NCBI RefSeq assembly: GCF_000243155.2
Contig: NC_018017.1
Span: 1,922,001-1,986,000 of the forward strand
Source: Desulfitobacterium dehalogenans ATCC 51507
Lineage (GTDB): Bacteria; Bacillota; Desulfitobacteriia; Desulfitobacteriales; Desulfitobacteriaceae
Direction: 5' to 3'
Length of the DNA stretch: 64,000 nt
Shown: piece after piece, positions 25,420 to 33,077 of the stretch
How positions within the stretch are numbered: the first letter of the stretch is position 1
Layout of the letters: the number at the start of each line of letters is the position of its first letter
Position numbers and translations under genes: made by a program
The notes under the pieces: generated by a model
Database searches by the model: none
Seen by the model: the letters and a program-made list of their open reading frames with translations, nothing else
What the model was told of the DNA's origin: nothing

Positions 25420-26471
25420 AGAAAAATGTTATCACCTCAAAAATCAGTTTAAAGCTTTTGCTTACAATCGGAGTTTGCTTTACTATATCAGTACTTTCAT
25501 CTTATATATTTGATTTTATAGGGATAAGTGATAGTTTTGCTATCTTCTTATTTGTATTAGGAGTATTTGTATTGAGTTTCTTAGTAATAATAAATAGAAA
25601 AGTGATATATATAAAGTATATCGCAGAGCGAGTTAAGAAAATATCAAATGAAGATCTGGCTTCTACTATAGAAATTCGTGGAAATGATGAGCTTGCTGAG
25701 CTTAGTGAGAGTATTAATTCTATGTCAAGAGAGTTAAGGGCCAGAAGAGAAAGGGAAAAAGAAATTGAGACAGCAAAAGACGAACTTATATCAAATGTCT
25801 CTCATGATCTGCGAACTCCTCTTACTTCAATCATCGGATATATTGATCTGCTGAGGCGAAAGGAATATGAAAATGAGGAACAATTTAATGAATATATAAC
25901 TACAATCTATCACAAGTCACAAGACCTTCAATCACTAATCAATGAATTATTTGAGTATACAAAACTTACAACTCCAGGAACCAAGCTCAACAAAGTCAAT
26001 GTTGAGATTGGCGGTTTATTGGAGCAGTTGGTTGGAGAGTATGTGCCTATATTTAACCGGGAAGGCTTAGAGATCAACAGGGACATTCCGTCAGAGGACG
26101 TCAATATTAATGCCGATGTGGAAAAATTAGTACGCGTATTTGATAACATCTTGGAAAATGCAAAAAAATATAGTTCAAAACCGTCTGAAATAAATGTAAA
26201 GCTTCATTGCGTAAATAATCGGGCTATTGTTTCTATCTCTAACAAAACGGAGAAAATTATATCAGAAAACCCTGATAAGCTATTTGAAAAATTTTATAGA
26301 ATTGATCAATCACGAAAAGACAATGAAGGGTCCGGTCTTGGGCTCGCAATTGCCAAGAGAATAGTAGAACTGCATGAAGGAAAGATCTGGGCGGAGTATT
26401 TGGAGGGGACGATCACCTTTAATGTGGAATTGGAAGTTATGGATTCTCTTAAACCAAGAAAGCGGTTTTAG
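25416..26471 (+). CDS. VanS-like sensor histidine kinase
   Basis: 351-residue membrane kinase. Two membrane helices lie at ~11-35 and ~40-65 with almost no extracellular loop, so it probably senses within the membrane. A HAMP domain follows (YIAERVKKISNEDLASTIEIRG), then the phosphorylated His in SNVSHDLRTPLTSIIGYI, N-box DNILENAKKYS, and the G-boxes with GSGLGLAIAKRIVELHEGKIW. It overlaps the response regulator by four bases. The pair plus methyltransferase looks like an antibiotic- or envelope-stress module acquired by transfer, judged from composition and neighbouring remnants. Confidence 0.93.
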   Translation: MKKNVITSKISLKLLLTIGVCFTISVLSSYIFDFIGISDSFAIFLFVLGVFVLSFLVIINRKVIYIKYIAERVKKISNEDLASTIEIRGNDELAELSESINSMSRELRARREREKEIETAKDELISNVSHDLRTPLTSIIGYIDLLRRKEYENEEQFNEYITTIYHKSQDLQSLINELFEYTKLTTPGTKLNKVNVEIGGLLEQLVGEYVPIFNREGLEINRDIPSEDVNINADVEKLVRVFDNILENAKKYSSKPSEINVKLHCVNNRAIVSISNKTEKIISENPDKLFEKFYRIDQSRKDNEGSGLGLAIAKRIVELHEGKIWAEYLEGTITFNVELEVMDSLKPRKRF

Positions 26472-26586
26472 CTTCCTGCAATCCGGTTCATGAAATATAT
26501 CGAAATGCGGCAAGCAGATCCAAATAGTACTTGCCTAACGAGCGTATGGAATAACACCAGAAGGCTTTCAGCCGGCCCGGAAAAGT

Positions 26587-26645
26587 AAAATACGCTGGAA
26601 TAGGCCAAGAACAGCATGTTCAATAGGCACTATCCAGCGTATTTT
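26587..26645. terminator. Shared terminator between convergent kinase and aminotransferase genes
   Basis: Long hairpin with 13 perfect outer pairs AAAATACGCTGGA / TCCAGCGTATTTT and further inner pairing, A-run on the left and T-run on the right; serves both strands. Confidence 0.85.
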
Positions 26646-26665
26646 GATGTTTACTGTAAAAGTTC

Positions 26666-27829
26666 CTACCCGATTCGTTTGCTGACAAATCGCTCCATCC
26701 GCGTTAAAGCTTCCTGAATCTGCTCCGTGGAGTAAGCATAGGAGCAGCGGATATGTCCCTCTCCCGAGGGGCCGAAGGCTGTGCCGGGAACCACGGCCAC
26801 CTTTTCTTCCTTCAGGAGCTCATTGGCAAATTCCTCCGAGGTCATGCCGGTAGCTTTAATGCTGGGGAAGGTATAGAAAGCGCCAAGAGGCTCGAAACAA
26901 GAAAGGCCCATTTTACGGAAGCCATGAACCATTAGACGGCGGCGGCGGTCATAGGTCGCCACCATATCCTGCATAGCCTGTTCGGCGGAGCGGACGGCTT
27001 CTAAAGCGGCCAACTGAGCGGTGATGGGTGCACAGAGCATAGTGTACTGGTGGATCCGGGTCATGGCCTGAATAAAGTCATGATGTCCTGCCACATAGCC
27101 GATTCTCCAGCCGGTCATGGCATAGGATTTGGAAAAACCACTGATATGTAAAGTGCGGTTTCTCATATTGGGCAAGCTGGCAAAGGCCGTATGGCTGCCG
27201 CTGTAACTCAAATCCGAATAGATCTCATCGGACAGGACAATCAGATCATGATCCTGAACAAACTTAGCAATAGGTTGGTAATCTTCCCAGGTCATAATAG
27301 CCCCGGTAGGGTTATTAGGATAGGAAAGTACCAAAACCTTAGCGTTGGGGGTATAGACCCGCTCCAGATCCTCTACCCGCAGACGGAAATCTTCCTCTTC
27401 CCGGGTGGGGATATAATGAACTTCGGCACCGGCAAGGGTAGCACATGGACCATAGGAGACGTAGGCAGGGTCTGTAAGCAGGAGGGCATCCCCTGGACTG
27501 AGCAGTGCGCGCATAGCCAGATCCACGGCTTCGCTGGCGCCTACGGTAATCAGGATTTCATCATTGGGGTTGTATTCAAGGCCCAGCTTTTTCTCCATAT
27601 TCCAAGAAAGGGCCTGACGTAACTCCAGAAGTCCGGAGTTGCTGGTATACATGGTTTGGCCTTGCTCAAGGGAGAAAATGCCGCTTTCTCTCACTGTCCA
27701 CGGAGTTACGAAATCCGGTTCACCGACACCGAGGGAAATAACATTTTTCATAGTTGAGACCAGGTCAAAGAATTTTCGAATTCCTGAGGGGGGCAAATTC
27801 GCCGCGATAGGTGAAAGATACTGATTCAC
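26666..27829 (-). CDS. Class I/II PLP-dependent aminotransferase
   Basis: 387-residue fold-type I aminotransferase of the aspartate/PatA-like group. Seen: GEPDFVTPW, YTSNSGLLELRQAL, NPTGAIMTWEDY, DEIYSDLSY, the Schiff-base Lys in SGFSKSYAMTGWRIGY, and the carboxylate-binding RCSYAYS near the C-terminus. Its ATG overlaps the TGA of the upstream Lrp-family gene by four bases, so it is coexpressed and probably controlled by that regulator in response to an amino acid. The exact amino donor and acceptor are not determinable. Confidence 0.92.
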   Translation of the reverse strand: MNQYLSPIAANLPPSGIRKFFDLVSTMKNVISLGVGEPDFVTPWTVRESGIFSLEQGQTMYTSNSGLLELRQALSWNMEKKLGLEYNPNDEILITVGASEAVDLAMRALLSPGDALLLTDPAYVSYGPCATLAGAEVHYIPTREEEDFRLRVEDLERVYTPNAKVLVLSYPNNPTGAIMTWEDYQPIAKFVQDHDLIVLSDEIYSDLSYSGSHTAFASLPNMRNRTLHISGFSKSYAMTGWRIGYVAGHHDFIQAMTRIHQYTMLCAPITAQLAALEAVRSAEQAMQDMVATYDRRRRLMVHGFRKMGLSCFEPLGAFYTFPSIKATGMTSEEFANELLKEEKVAVVPGTAFGPSGEGHIRCSYAYSTEQIQEALTRMERFVSKRIG

Positions 27830-28323
27830 GGTGAAATCACCAGCCTTTCAGGAATATCGTCCTCTCCAAGGAGCTCTACTCCATTTTCTTTATAGCGCCT
27901 AAGGATAAAATGGGTGGTTGTGTCGGTGACATGCTCCAGGGGAGCAAGCTTTTCCGCCACAAATAAGGCCACTTCCTGCATGGTTCTGCCCTCAATTAAA
28001 AGGGAAAGGTCATACCCTCCGGACATCAGGTAAACTGCTTTGATCTCAGGGAATTTCTGAAGACGGCGGGCTATTTTATCGAATCCATAACCTCTCTGAG
28101 GAAGAACTTTAACATCGATTAAAGCTGTCACTATGGGTTCACCGGTCCGCTCCCAATTGATCAGTGGAGAGTATTGAGCAATAACCTTTTCTTCTTCCCA
28201 TTGCTTAATGCGCTCTTCTATAAATTCTTCCGACAAGCCGGTCTGAATCGAAAGCTCTTTAGTGGACAAGCGGAAATCCTGGGCAATGAGTTCGAGAAGC
28301 TTACGTTCATCATGTGTGAGCAT
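27826..28323 (-). CDS. Lrp/AsnC family transcriptional regulator
   Basis: 165 residues: N-terminal winged HTH (KLLELIAQDFRLSTKELSIQTGLSEEFIEERIKQWEEEKVI) and a C-terminal RAM ligand-binding domain (VTALIDVKVLPQRG, AVYLMSGGYDLSLLIEG, TTTHFILRRYKENG). AAAGGAG is 7 bases before the ATG at 28323; the ATG two codons earlier is poorly spaced. It forms a two-gene unit with the aminotransferase through a 4-base overlap. A local amino-acid-responsive role is inferred. Confidence 0.92.
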   Translation of the reverse strand: MLTHDERKLLELIAQDFRLSTKELSIQTGLSEEFIEERIKQWEEEKVIAQYSPLINWERTGEPIVTALIDVKVLPQRGYGFDKIARRLQKFPEIKAVYLMSGGYDLSLLIEGRTMQEVALFVAEKLAPLEHVTDTTTHFILRRYKENGVELLGEDDIPERLVISP

Positions 28324-28569
28324 GAACAAACTCCTTTCGTCTAATTTTAAAACATCATATCACACTATTCTGTAATACAACAAGAAAAAAATAGGAATTA
28401 CACTATAGGACACATTGGTGTACAACAAAGACTATACACTTTGGATAAAAGGATAAGAAATGAAGAAGGGGAGAGGACTCTTGAAAAATATAATATCACG
28501 AAAGCACTCTATTGTTAACGTTCTTCGGGCAGAATCCGCCTGGTTTTTGGACAAATTCATGAGACAATC

Positions 28570-28598
28570 TTGGGCATTTTTAAGATTTGGGGTATAAT
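28570..28598 (+). promoter_or_regulatory. SigA-type promoter of trmL
   Basis: TTGGGC at 28570-28575 and a perfect TATAAT at 28593-28598 with 17-base spacing, 44 bases before trmL. A 38-codon frame from a TTG at 28481 with a good ribosome site (GGGGAGAGG) runs into it; I cannot tell if it is real. The rest of 28324-28569 shows nothing recognisable. Confidence 0.7.
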
Positions 28599-28641
28599 AG
28601 AGTGATGATTTATCTCGCATTGTGAAAGGATATGTCTATTC

Positions 28642-29103
28642 ATGCTAAATATTGTTCTAGTCGAACCAGAGATTCCGCCCAATACAGGCAATGTGGCAAG
28701 ACTTTGCGCCGCTACGGGAGCTACCTTGCATCTGGTCAAACCCTTAGGTTTTGAAATAAGTGATAAACATTTAAAACGAGCCGGATTAGATTACTGGGAT
28801 ATGCTGGATATTAGAGTCTACGAGAACTATGCCGAATTCGAAGAAAAAAATCCGGAGGGTCCCCGGTACTTAGCGACTACAAAAGCACAACGCCTCCATA
28901 CGGATATTCAATACCAGCAGGGAGGGTATCTTCTCTTTGGTAAAGAAACCAAGGGACTCTCTCCGGAAATTCTGGCACGGTATCCGGAGTCGACCCTTCG
29001 CCTTCCCATGATTGCCGGCGCCCGGTCCTTAAACCTTTCCAATTCAGTAGCTGTGGTAGTGTACGAAGCCTTGCGTCAGTGGGGGAACCCGGAACTCATC
29101 TAG
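28642..29103 (+). CDS. trmL: tRNA (cytidine/uridine-34-2'-O)-methyltransferase TrmL
   Basis: 153-residue SPOUT-class methyltransferase that methylates the wobble ribose of tRNA-Leu isoacceptors. Signature parts: N-terminal NIVLVEPEIPPNTGNVARLCAA, LGFEISDKHLKRAGLDYWD, the knot region LLFGKETKGLSPEIL and C-terminal RSLNLSNSVAVVVYEALRQ. Length fits the family exactly. AAAGGA is at 28625. It stands in front of the TagO/WecA gene with a 70-base gap. A tRNA-Leu(CAA), one of its known target classes, is encoded at 39456. Confidence 0.95.
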   Translation: MLNIVLVEPEIPPNTGNVARLCAATGATLHLVKPLGFEISDKHLKRAGLDYWDMLDIRVYENYAEFEEKNPEGPRYLATTKAQRLHTDIQYQQGGYLLFGKETKGLSPEILARYPESTLRLPMIAGARSLNLSNSVAVVVYEALRQWGNPELI

Positions 29104-29175
29104 GATCCCATGCCGTAAGGAGAGTAATATAAGCAAATCGTGGGTATAGTATTGACTTACTCTGGAGGAAAAGAA

Positions 29176-30222
29176 ATGACGTTTGCTTTAACATTTGCTA
29201 TCGCCTTAATCATCGCGATCATAGCCACTCCTTTGTCCATGAAACTGGGAAGACGTTGGGGAGCCATCGATTACCCTGGAGGTCGCCGCGTTCATAAAAC
29301 CCCTGTTCCACGTATCGGCGGAATTGCCATCTACGCGGCTTTCTGGATCGCCGTTATTCTTATGGGTATTTGGGATCGGCAGATTTGGGGACTGTTTTTT
29401 GGCAGTACCATCATTGTCATCGTAGGAGTTGTGGACGATATATTTGACCTGCGCCCCATGGTTAAATTGGTATGGCAGGTTGTTGCGGCAGCTCTTTTGA
29501 TTTTCTTCGGTTTTTCTATGAATCAGATTTCTCTTCCTATAATAGGGGTGAAATTGGATTTTGCGTCCATTGGTTTAGGATGGCTGGGCCTGGTCTTAGC
29601 GGTCTTTTGGATTGTGGGACTGGTTAATACAGTGAATATTTCCGATGGTTTGGACGGTCTGGCCGCAGGGATTTGCTTTGAAGCAGCACTTCTGCTTTGC
29701 TGGTCTGCGATCCGCATCAATGAAGTAGCAGAAGCACATCTTACCCTGGCTTTGGCGGGGGCGGCCTTAGGATTTTTATTTTTTAATTTTCACCCTGCCC
29801 GGGTGTTTATGGGTGATTCCGGGAGTATGTTTTTGGGATATATTATCGGTGGAATCTCCATTATGGGATTGCTGAAAACGGCCACTGTCCTGGGATTGGT
29901 TTTTCCTCTCCTTGTGTTAGGCATGCCTTTGACCGATATGACCTTTGCCATTATCCGCAGAAAATTGCGAGGCCATTCCATCGCCACGGCGGATCGGGGA
30001 CATCTTCATCACCGCTTGTTGGATGCGGGCCTCAGTCAGCGTCAGGCTGTGTTATTGCTCTATGCCATGAGCGGGTGCTTTGGGATGGCGGCTGTTTTAG
30101 GAGCCTTGGGATCCTGGATTTGGGCGGCTGCTTTATTGACTGCCGATTTTGCTTTGTTGATTATCATTTTGATGCGTCGTACTACATTACTCACTGCCAT
30201 GAGCCGCAGACATAGCAAATGA
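29176..30222 (+). CDS. tagO: Undecaprenyl-phosphate GlcNAc-1-phosphate transferase (TagO/WecA family)
   Basis: 348-residue polytopic membrane enzyme, about 10-11 helices, that transfers GlcNAc-1-P from UDP-GlcNAc to undecaprenyl phosphate to begin teichoic acid or other surface polymer synthesis. Catalytic and family motifs: VDDIFDLRP, NISDGLDGLAAG, FMGDSGSMFLGY, and the HLHHRLLDAGLSQRQAV cytoplasmic loop typical of WecA/TagO rather than MraY. GGAGG lies 7 bases before the ATG at 29176; the upstream GTG/TTG extension from 29140 is unlikely. It lies alone among unrelated genes. Confidence 0.9.
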   Translation: MTFALTFAIALIIAIIATPLSMKLGRRWGAIDYPGGRRVHKTPVPRIGGIAIYAAFWIAVILMGIWDRQIWGLFFGSTIIVIVGVVDDIFDLRPMVKLVWQVVAAALLIFFGFSMNQISLPIIGVKLDFASIGLGWLGLVLAVFWIVGLVNTVNISDGLDGLAAGICFEAALLLCWSAIRINEVAEAHLTLALAGAALGFLFFNFHPARVFMGDSGSMFLGYIIGGISIMGLLKTATVLGLVFPLLVLGMPLTDMTFAIIRRKLRGHSIATADRGHLHHRLLDAGLSQRQAVLLLYAMSGCFGMAAVLGALGSWIWAAALLTADFALLIIILMRRTTLLTAMSRRHSK

Positions 30223-30266
30223 TAGAATAATGAGTGTTGATGAGCTAACCTTAAGGAGTGGTAACA

Positions 30267-30968
30267 ATGGAAATTCGCTTTCATGGCCATGCTTGCTTCG
30301 AAGTGATTGGAGAGAAGGGAAGAATCCTGATCGATCCTTTCCTGAGCGGGAACCCTACAGCGGATGTGGGGCCGGAACATTTCACTCACCTTGATGCGAT
30401 TTTGGTTTCCCATGGGCATTCCGATCATTTGGGGGATGCTATCAAGCTTTCTCAAAAGACTGGAGCTCCCATTATTTGTGTATTTGAGCTGGCCCGCCTA
30501 TGCGCCAAGTATGGGGCTAATACCCATGCCATGCATATTGGCGGTAAACATACCTTTAATTTTGGAACGGTACGTTTGACTCAAGCTTTACATGGATCTG
30601 TGTTTGAACCGCAAGGGGAGGAAGAATCCTTCATTTATGCCGGTGTTGCCTGCGGATTTTTGATCCGAATGGATGGTAAGTGGATTTACCATGCAGGGGA
30701 TACGGGGCTTTTTGGGGATATGGAGCTTATCGGACGACGACACCCCTTGGAAGCGGCCATACTGCCTATCGGAGATAATTACACCATGGGCCAGGAGGAA
30801 GCAGTCTATGCCGCTACCCTTTTAAGGCCAAAATATTTGATTCCCATGCATTATAATACTTTCCCCCTTATTCAACAGGACCCTCAAGAGTTTATTGAAC
30901 TTCTGAAACGAAAGTTCCCTGCCAGCAAAGGGGAGATTTTAGCGCCAGGTGAGTCGCTTATAATTTAA
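30267..30968 (+). CDS. UPF0173 metallo-beta-lactamase-fold hydrolase
   Basis: 233 residues of the YtkL/UPF0173 metal-dependent hydrolase family. The metal-binding HGHSDHLGD loop, further ligands in HAGDTGLFGDM and PMHYNTFP near the end, and the N-terminal FHGHACFEV strand are all present. AAGGAG with an 8-base spacer selects the ATG at 30267. Members are widely conserved; the physiological substrate is not known. Followed by a terminator at 30982-31012. Confidence 0.9.
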   Translation: MEIRFHGHACFEVIGEKGRILIDPFLSGNPTADVGPEHFTHLDAILVSHGHSDHLGDAIKLSQKTGAPIICVFELARLCAKYGANTHAMHIGGKHTFNFGTVRLTQALHGSVFEPQGEEESFIYAGVACGFLIRMDGKWIYHAGDTGLFGDMELIGRRHPLEAAILPIGDNYTMGQEEAVYAATLLRPKYLIPMHYNTFPLIQQDPQEFIELLKRKFPASKGEILAPGESLII

Positions 30969-30981
30969 AAAGTTGTTGTTT

Positions 30982-31012
30982 AATACCTACCATACAGGGT
31001 GGGTATTTTTTA
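30982..31012 (+). terminator. Intrinsic terminator after the UPF0173 gene
   Basis: Stem AATACCTACC / GGTGGGTATT with a short loop, followed by TTTTTATT. Confidence 0.8.
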
Positions 31013-31053
31013 TTGGTGTTTCGGAGAAACTCTCTTTAAGGAGTTGATTCACA

Positions 31054-31188
31054 ATGACACGAAGACCTTGTACTGCCAATTGTTATTACTACGTTGAGGG
31101 TCGCTGTCGCTTAAAACAACAACCCATTGAAAAAAGGCATCTCTGTCCGTATTTTGATGAACAAGGGATGAGCAGGGGGATGATGTGA
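31054..31188 (+). CDS. 44-residue cysteine-rich small protein
   Basis: Short gene with AAGGAG 11 bases upstream of the ATG and a stop that overlaps the next ATG (TGATG). It contains four Cys in the pattern C-x3-C-x8-C-x14-C, which could bind metal or form disulfides, and has a basic, Arg/Lys/Gln-rich middle. No family is recognised. Coupling to the spore-protein gene suggests expression at the same stage, possibly in the forespore; this is inference. Confidence 0.6.
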   Translation: MTRRPCTANCYYYVEGRCRLKQQPIEKRHLCPYFDEQGMSRGMM

Positions 31189-31394
31189 TGAAAGGGAAAA
31201 ACGTTAAGCTGAAAAGAACGGATCCTCTGGAAGGGTTGAAAATGGAGATTGCTGCGGAATTAGGCCTTATCGATCAGGTTCGTATCAAGGGATGGCATTC
31301 TCTTTCCGCCAAAGACGCAGGAAAAATCGGCGGCTTAATGACTCAGCGGATGAAAAGCAGGAGTCAACAGGAAAACGGGAATCTTCAGGATTAG
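31188..31394 (+). CDS. Small acid-soluble spore protein, alpha/beta type
   Basis: 68 residues with the alpha/beta SASP pattern: an N-terminal LEGLKMEIAAELGL helix and a C-terminal LSAKDAGKIGGLMTQRM segment resembling the conserved GGEITKRLV region, with the GW just before it as in clostridial members. Such proteins coat DNA in the dormant spore and protect it from UV and heat. The start overlaps the stop of the 44-residue gene. The E-I/E-L context near the N-terminal helix fits the site cut by the germination protease Gpr. Confidence 0.8.
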   Translation: MKGKNVKLKRTDPLEGLKMEIAAELGLIDQVRIKGWHSLSAKDAGKIGGLMTQRMKSRSQQENGNLQD

Positions 31395-31462
31395 CCTGGT
31401 TTTGAATTATATAACAGTAACAGATTCGACAAAATATTTTTCAAAATGACGAGGAATATGCC

Positions 31463-31499
31463 TTTCAGACCACCAGATGTGGTATAATTGAGTCTGAAA
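31463..31499 (+). promoter_or_regulatory. Promoter with flanking dyad, CBS/DRTGG regulator gene
   Basis: An extended -10 (TGGTATAAT, -10 at 31483-31488) is embraced by an 8-bp inverted repeat TTTCAGAC (31463-31470) / GTCTGAAA (31492-31499). This is the layout of a repressor operator. Because the downstream gene encodes an HTH protein, self-regulation is possible. Confidence 0.5.
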
Positions 31500-31528
31500 A
31501 TCGCTTTATAAAGTAGGGAGCGTTACGA

Positions 31529-32842
31529 TTGAGTCAGACGAAACATCAACAAATTTTAAGTTTTATTGAAGGCCTTACTATAGGGAGCAAGGTATCTGTA
31601 CGCTTTATTGCCAAAGAGCTGGACGTCAGTGAAGGAACCGCTTACCGGGCAATTAAAGAAGCAGAGAATAAAGGGTATGTTCGTTCCATCCCCAAAGTGG
31701 GGACGATCCGCATCGAAGGAGCCAAGGAACGGCGTATTGAAGATTTAACCTTGCGTGAAGTCTCGCAAATTGCGGAAGGGATTGTACTCTGTGGCTTTGA
31801 AAGTCTGGACAATTCCCCCAATAAGTTTTTGATTGCAGCTATGGAATTGGATGCCATGGAGAGGTACTTAGAAGACAACTCTTTGTGTATCGTCGGAAAC
31901 CGTCACGATGCCCAATTGCTTGCCTTGGAGAAAGGCTCACCTCTCTTGATCACCGGAGGGTTTGAACCTCAAGAAGATATTCTTCAATTGGCCAAAGAAA
32001 AACATCTCACCATTATTCAGTCCCCTTATGATACCTTTGCTGTGACCACCATGATCAACCGTGCCCTTTACGATCGTTTGATTGAAAAGGAGCTCATTTT
32101 GGTTGAGGATATTATGGTCAAGGATGTTAATTATTTGACCACCCTTGCTACAGTGGGAGATTGGCATGATCTTTCCCAAAGAACAACCCATAGCCGCTTC
32201 CCCGTTGTCAACGAGGAGAATATTGTGGTCGGCATGATTACAGCCATCGATGTAGCCGGGGCAGAGATGAATACTTCCGTGGTGGAAGTGATGAATCCTA
32301 ATCCTTACGTGGTGGGCAGGGAAGACTCCGTGACCCATATTTCCCGGATTATGCTTTGGGAAGGGTGGGAGATTGCCGCGGTGGTTGACCAAGGGGCGCT
32401 GATCGGCATCATCAGCTTGCAGGATGTTCTGGAAGCTTATCAGCAGATCCAGAAGCAGCCTCAGTTCGGGGAAACCGTGGATAATTTGATTTTAAGCGGC
32501 TTCCGCTATGTGGAGGATCCCGAGTATCTGACTATCGAAGGTGAGATCACCCGGTTTATGGTCAACGAATTTGGCTCTGCCAGTCCCGGAGTTTTGGTAA
32601 CTTTAATGAATATGGCCGGATACATCGCTCTGCGAAAGCAATATCGACTAGATGCGATCACAGAGAACTTTACCTTCTATCAATTGCAGCCCATCCCTGT
32701 AGGGACGGAAGTTCGCATTACCGTCAAATTACTGCTGGTGGCGAAAAAACACTGCAATATTGAGATTGATCTCTACTCCAATAACCAGCTCTTGGCTAAA
32801 GCACTGATGACCGCAAGAATGGGCGATAAAAAGGTTTCTTAA
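31529..32842 (+). CDS. HTH-DRTGG-CBS-hotdog regulator (YtoI-like)
   Basis: 437 residues in four parts: winged HTH (VSVRFIAKELDVSEGTAYRAIKEAE), a DRTGG domain (LDAMERYLEDNSLCIVGNRHDAQL, ITGGF), two CBS motifs (DIMVKDVNYLTTLATVGDW, VVEVMNPNPYVVGREDSVTHI), and a C-terminal hotdog thioesterase-like fold (GSASPGVLVTLMNMAGYIAL). This is the order of B. subtilis YtoI. CBS domains usually sense adenine nucleotides, DRTGG domains occur with phosphotransacetylases, and the hotdog may sense acyl-CoA, so a metabolic sensor-regulator is likely. Start is TTG at 31529 with AGGGAG upstream. Confidence 0.87.
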   Translation: MSQTKHQQILSFIEGLTIGSKVSVRFIAKELDVSEGTAYRAIKEAENKGYVRSIPKVGTIRIEGAKERRIEDLTLREVSQIAEGIVLCGFESLDNSPNKFLIAAMELDAMERYLEDNSLCIVGNRHDAQLLALEKGSPLLITGGFEPQEDILQLAKEKHLTIIQSPYDTFAVTTMINRALYDRLIEKELILVEDIMVKDVNYLTTLATVGDWHDLSQRTTHSRFPVVNEENIVVGMITAIDVAGAEMNTSVVEVMNPNPYVVGREDSVTHISRIMLWEGWEIAAVVDQGALIGIISLQDVLEAYQQIQKQPQFGETVDNLILSGFRYVEDPEYLTIEGEITRFMVNEFGSASPGVLVTLMNMAGYIALRKQYRLDAITENFTFYQLQPIPVGTEVRITVKLLLVAKKHCNIEIDLYSNNQLLAKALMTARMGDKKVS

Positions 32843-32852
32843 TTTAATGGGG

Positions 32853-32883
32853 AAAGGCCTTGAGTTATCAAGGCCTTTCTTTC
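32853..32883 (+). terminator. Intrinsic terminator after the YtoI-like gene
   Basis: Perfect 11-bp stem AAAGGCCTTGA / TCAAGGCCTTT with a 4-base loop and TCTTT tail. Confidence 0.85.
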
Positions 32884-32897
32884 ATAATGGGGATAGC

Positions 32898-33055
32898 GTA
32901 GTGACCCGCTCACATTTCGCCAAATAACTTGTCTGAATTTCCATCTGCTGCGTTGTCGTCAATCGGCGTAGCACCACTGCGCCTCATTCCTCCGCCTTGC
33001 AGACTGAAAATTCATCCTGCGTTATTTGACTGAAAGTGAACGTGTCACCACACTA
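32898..33055. repeat. Imperfect palindromic intergenic element
   Basis: Arms of ~50 bases (32898-32951 and 33001-33055) are inverted copies with about 70 percent identity, sharing GTGAC, TCAC, CAAATAAC, TGAATTT and TCTGC blocks, around a ~50-base centre. It resembles small palindromic elements that are scattered in Firmicute genomes. It ends only ~20 bases before dnaE. No second copy is seen in this window. Confidence 0.6.
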
Positions 33056-33077
33056 GTACGAAAAGGAGGCCTGAAAT

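Noticed and set aside
28481-28597. 38-codon frame with TTG start and strong ribosome site before trmL
   Set aside because: Runs across the trmL promoter and ends inside the -10 region; no similarity seen, could be chance.
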